A program made the translations under genes and the position numbers. A model generated the notes under the pieces. That model made no database searches. It was not told the DNA's origin and saw only the letters and a list, made by a program, of their open reading frames with translations. A stretch of 64,000 nucleotides of DNA from Hyphomicrobiales bacterium (lineage in GTDB: Bacteria; Pseudomonadota; Alphaproteobacteria; Rhizobiales; Rhizobiaceae): NCBI GenBank assembly GCA_900471525.1, contig UCEZ01000036.1:1-64000 (forward strand), read 5' to 3'. This document shows, piece after piece, positions 61,711 to 64,000 of the stretch (within the stretch, counting starts at the first letter, position 1; each line of letters starts with the position of its first letter).

Positions 61711-62979
61711 TCAGGAAAGCGCGTTCAGATTGACGATATCGTCATTCTTTTCCAGGTTGAGCTTCCTGTAGGTGAGATTGGTGACGATGACGCGGTCATA
61801 TGCCACGGCTTCCGCCGTTTCCTTGGAAACCAGCAGGTGTGACAAGGTCGGGATCTGGGTATAGGCGTAGCCCAGATTGGCGCCGACGAGCTTGGTCGCA
61901 TCGATTGCCGGATCGAAGATCGATAGTTTGTAACCCTCCCGCAGCAGTCCGCGCGCCAGATCGATATTGGGGCTTTCGCGCAGATCGTCCGTGTCCGCCT
62001 TGAAGGCCAGGCCGACCAAGAGGACCGTGGCGCCGGGCGCCAGATCGCGTGTTACGTGCTGGAACAGCCGGTATTTGTGCGCTTCGTTGGAGCGCAGCAG
62101 CGAATCGACAAGATGGGTGTGGGCGCCGCAATCGGCGGCGATATATTGCATCGCGCGCACGTCCTTTGGGAGGCAGGAGCCGCCAAAGGCTCCGCCGGGA
62201 CGGGTGTAGTAGGGCGAGATGTTCAGCTTGGTGTCGGAAACGAAGATTTCGTGCACCTTCTTGGCGCTGAGGCCAAGCTGCAGGCAGACGCGGCCGATTT
62301 CGTTGGCATAGGCGACCTTGACCGCATGCCATGTGTTGTCGACGAACTTGGTGATCTCGGACTCGCCAAGATGGACATAAAAAGTCGGCGCGGTGATGTT
62401 CTGGTTGAGAAGATCCATCCGCGCATTCGGCTTGCCGTCAACCGTGCCGATCACGATCTTGGGCGGATCGAAATAGTCCTGGATTGCGGAGGATTCCCGC
62501 AGGAATTCCGGATTGTAGACAAGCTCCACGCTACGCTCGAAAGCGTCGCCCAATTCGGAGGCAAGGATCGGCGCGATCAGCCCCTCGACCGTTCCCGGAC
62601 GGATAGTCGAGCGATAGACTACTGTCAGCGGAGACGTCCTGCTCTTGCCGACGGCAGCAGCGATCTGGCGCGTGACCTCGGCGATATAGGTCATGTTGTG
62701 CGACCCGTCCGGCGCGCTCGGCGTACCGACGCAGACGATCGCCATGTCGCAGTCCTCAAGGTGGTCCTTGATCTCGGTGTGGGCCGAAATTCGCCCGGCT
62801 TCAAGACCTTCCCGCAGCAGCGCATCGACCCCGGGTTCGGTGATTGGCGCAATACCTTGATTGATTTGGTTTACTTTTTTTTCGCTGACATCAAAGCCAA
62901 TGACGTGATGGCCTTCTTTTGCAATGCAGCACATCGCGGTAAATCCGACGTAACCCAAGCCGAAAATCGCTATCTTCAT
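61711..62979 (-). CDS. Nucleotide sugar dehydrogenase (GDP-mannose/UDP-glucose 6-dehydrogenase family)
   Basis: This 422-residue enzyme oxidises a nucleotide sugar to a uronic acid with NAD. The NAD site is MKIAIFGLGYVGFTAMCCIA, the central helix is HLGESEITKFVDNTWHAVKV, and the catalytic cysteine is in RPGGAFGGSCLPKDVRAMQY near residue 270. The GGAFGGSCLPKD context is closest to AlgD-like GDP-mannose dehydrogenases but UDP-glucose dehydrogenases cannot be excluded. It heads the operon, so the polymer probably contains a uronic acid. Confidence 0.93.
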   Translation of the reverse strand: MKIAIFGLGYVGFTAMCCIAKEGHHVIGFDVSEKKVNQINQGIAPITEPGVDALLREGLEAGRISAHTEIKDHLEDCDMAIVCVGTPSAPDGSHNMTYIAEVTRQIAAAVGKSRTSPLTVVYRSTIRPGTVEGLIAPILASELGDAFERSVELVYNPEFLRESSAIQDYFDPPKIVIGTVDGKPNARMDLLNQNITAPTFYVHLGESEITKFVDNTWHAVKVAYANEIGRVCLQLGLSAKKVHEIFVSDTKLNISPYYTRPGGAFGGSCLPKDVRAMQYIAADCGAHTHLVDSLLRSNEAHKYRLFQHVTRDLAPGATVLLVGLAFKADTDDLRESPNIDLARGLLREGYKLSIFDPAIDATKLVGANLGYAYTQIPTLSHLLVSKETAEAVAYDRVIVTNLTYRKLNLEKNDDIVNLNALS

Positions 62980-63533
62980 TCAAATACGTCCCTTAGATCT
63001 ACGAATTCTTGATCAAAAAATTTCAGTCACCATCTCGTCGAAAGAACGAGATACATTCTATAAAACAATGGCATAGCCGTTTCTGATCGCTGAAGATACC
63101 AGCGTTTGATGACAGCATTTGCTCATTTATACGTGCATAATATGCGTATTCGAACAAGCCGAAGCGACTTTAAAATTTATCCTCTCACGCCGAGATCGCG
63201 GTCGTTTTTGGCTTGTTTCCGTACAAATGTTTTCACATAATTAAACACGATTTCATAGAGGCTTTCGCAGTTGCGAGATGGAATGGTTAAGGCGCGGCGT
63301 TTCCATATGCTGGCTCCGGAACGCTTGCCGGGCCGATAAGGATGCACTGCCGTTATCAACATGGTGTAGAAGAGCGCTATGGTCGGTTGTTTTTGAGAAA
63401 CTGACCGAAGAAAATACGGATCGATTTTCGCAGTTGCAGTTCTGGCCATATTTCTGCTGAACACGCGCTGCGTCAAAAACTAATTTTGGGTTAAACCTAT
63501 ATTTTATCTCAATAAACCGGGCGAGGATTTGCT
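62980..63533. other. Divergent intergenic region between the polysaccharide cluster and a SEL1 gene
   Basis: This 554-base region is AT-rich and should hold promoters for both directions. Short open frames on the minus strand (63177-63612) have no ribosome site and no family features. Confidence 0.5.
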
Positions 63534-64000
63534 GTGATACTGGATCATAAATCCGTTCTTTTGGGGTGTGCACTTGGATTGGCCATTTTGGCCGCTGCTC
63601 CATCCTTCTCACAGCAAACCGGCAATGGTACGGAGCAAAAGGCGCCGGAGACGCCAGAGCAGCAAGCTTTGAAGGCGTTCCAGTCGACGATAAAGGCGGC
63701 GAAACCAGGGGACGACCTCAAATCTGCGATCGCGGGCATCGAGGCGATGGCCGGGCAAGGTGATCCAGCGGCAATCCAAGCTCTGGCTGATCTGTACCGC
63801 GATGGAAAAATTGTTCCGAGGGATATTCCACGCGCGATCGATCTCTATACGAAAGCGCTTGAGAAGGGCAGGGTAGCAGCCGCAGGCAAGCTCGGTGACA
63901 TCTACCGCCAGGGCAAGGCGGCCGGTCTCGATCCAGCCAAGGCCGTCGGCTATTACGAACAGGGCCTCAAGGCCGGCGATCCCGGCGCCAAGGCAGGGAT
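63534..64000 (+). CDS. SEL1-repeat secreted protein (partial, runs off the window)
   Basis: The first 155 codons are visible. A GTG start at 63534 is preceded by GAGGATTTGCT. The N-terminus is a signal peptide (VLLGCALGLAILAAAPSFSQ), then an acidic linker and SEL1 repeats such as AIQALADLYRDGKIVPRDIP and AAGKLGDIYRQGKAAGLDPA. The 3-prime end lies beyond the window. It is transcribed away from the polysaccharide operon. SEL1 proteins such as ExoR regulate exopolysaccharide in rhizobia, but this one is not ExoR by its visible sequence. Confidence 0.88.
   Translation, partial: MILDHKSVLLGCALGLAILAAAPSFSQQTGNGTEQKAPETPEQQALKAFQSTIKAAKPGDDLKSAIAGIEAMAGQGDPAAIQALADLYRDGKIVPRDIPRAIDLYTKALEKGRVAAAGKLGDIYRQGKAAGLDPAKAVGYYEQGLKAGDPGAKAG

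Noticed and set aside
1-64000. CRISPR arrays, insertion sequences, rRNA genes
   Set aside because: No regularly spaced direct repeats, transposase motifs with terminal inverted repeats, or rRNA sequence were seen on reading through the window.

Overview
The window looks like a chromosomal segment of an alphaproteobacterium of the family Rhizobiaceae (Rhizobium/Agrobacterium group). The support is the GC-rich codon use, a RopA/Omp2b-type porin, a bifunctional Rsh next to rpoZ, the order acpS-lepB-rnc-era, an ars operon of the arsR-aqpS-arsC-arsH type known from Sinorhizobium meliloti, an intergenic palindrome of the kind called RIME in rhizobia, and many SEL1 and PilZ proteins. I saw no insertion sequence, prophage, CRISPR array or rRNA. 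One tRNA gene, tRNA-Ser(GCT), is present.

Layout. 0-9 kb holds metabolic and stress genes: an Hsp70-like ATPase, ETF-ubiquinone oxidoreductase, an L,D-transpeptidase lipoprotein, an EamA exporter divergent from an Lrp/AsnC regulator, DoxX, and a quinone oxidoreductase divergent from an HxlR regulator. 8.7-13.4 kb is an envelope-glycolipid group: an ArnT-type glycosyltransferase, a lipid kinase, an ArnC-type polyprenyl-phosphate glycosyltransferase and a flippase-like membrane protein. 13.4-23 kb carries AMP nucleosidase, a YnfA protein, two tiny membrane proteins, DUF2147, a small SEL1 protein, a HisC-like aminotransferase, two PilZ proteins around a DUF2177 protein, and a secreted caspase-SEL1 protein. 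23-31 kb has tRNA-Ser, an orphan gene, the porin, an alpha/beta hydrolase, a soluble lytic transglycosylase, and overlapping dapA-smpB.

31-40.5 kb is the information-processing and stringent-response block: a NYN protein, rpoZ, rsh, small secreted proteins, DUF3563, DUF2062, acpS, and lepB-rnc-era. A strong intrinsic terminator lies only 28 bases before the rsh start codon, which suggests attenuation of (p)ppGpp synthetase expression. 40.5-44.5 kb is a tightly overlapping arsenic operon read on the minus strand (arsR, LMW-phosphatase-type arsC, aqpS, glutaredoxin-type arsC, arsH, MFS exporter). A near-perfect ArsR-type operator abuts the arsR start codon.

44.6-49.7 kb has a glutathionyl-hydroquinone reductase, a cyclopropane fatty acid synthase and tex. 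49.7-63 kb is one long minus-strand surface-polysaccharide cluster: nucleotide-sugar dehydrogenase, four glycosyltransferases, a Wzx-type flippase, a Wzy/ligase-type polymerase, an SGNH-acyltransferase and a heparinase-fold enzyme. It contains no initiating sugar-phosphate transferase or Wza/Wzc export protein. The remnant of a second SGNH hydrolase gene sits between the acyltransferase and heparinase genes. The window ends inside a SEL1 gene transcribed away from this cluster.
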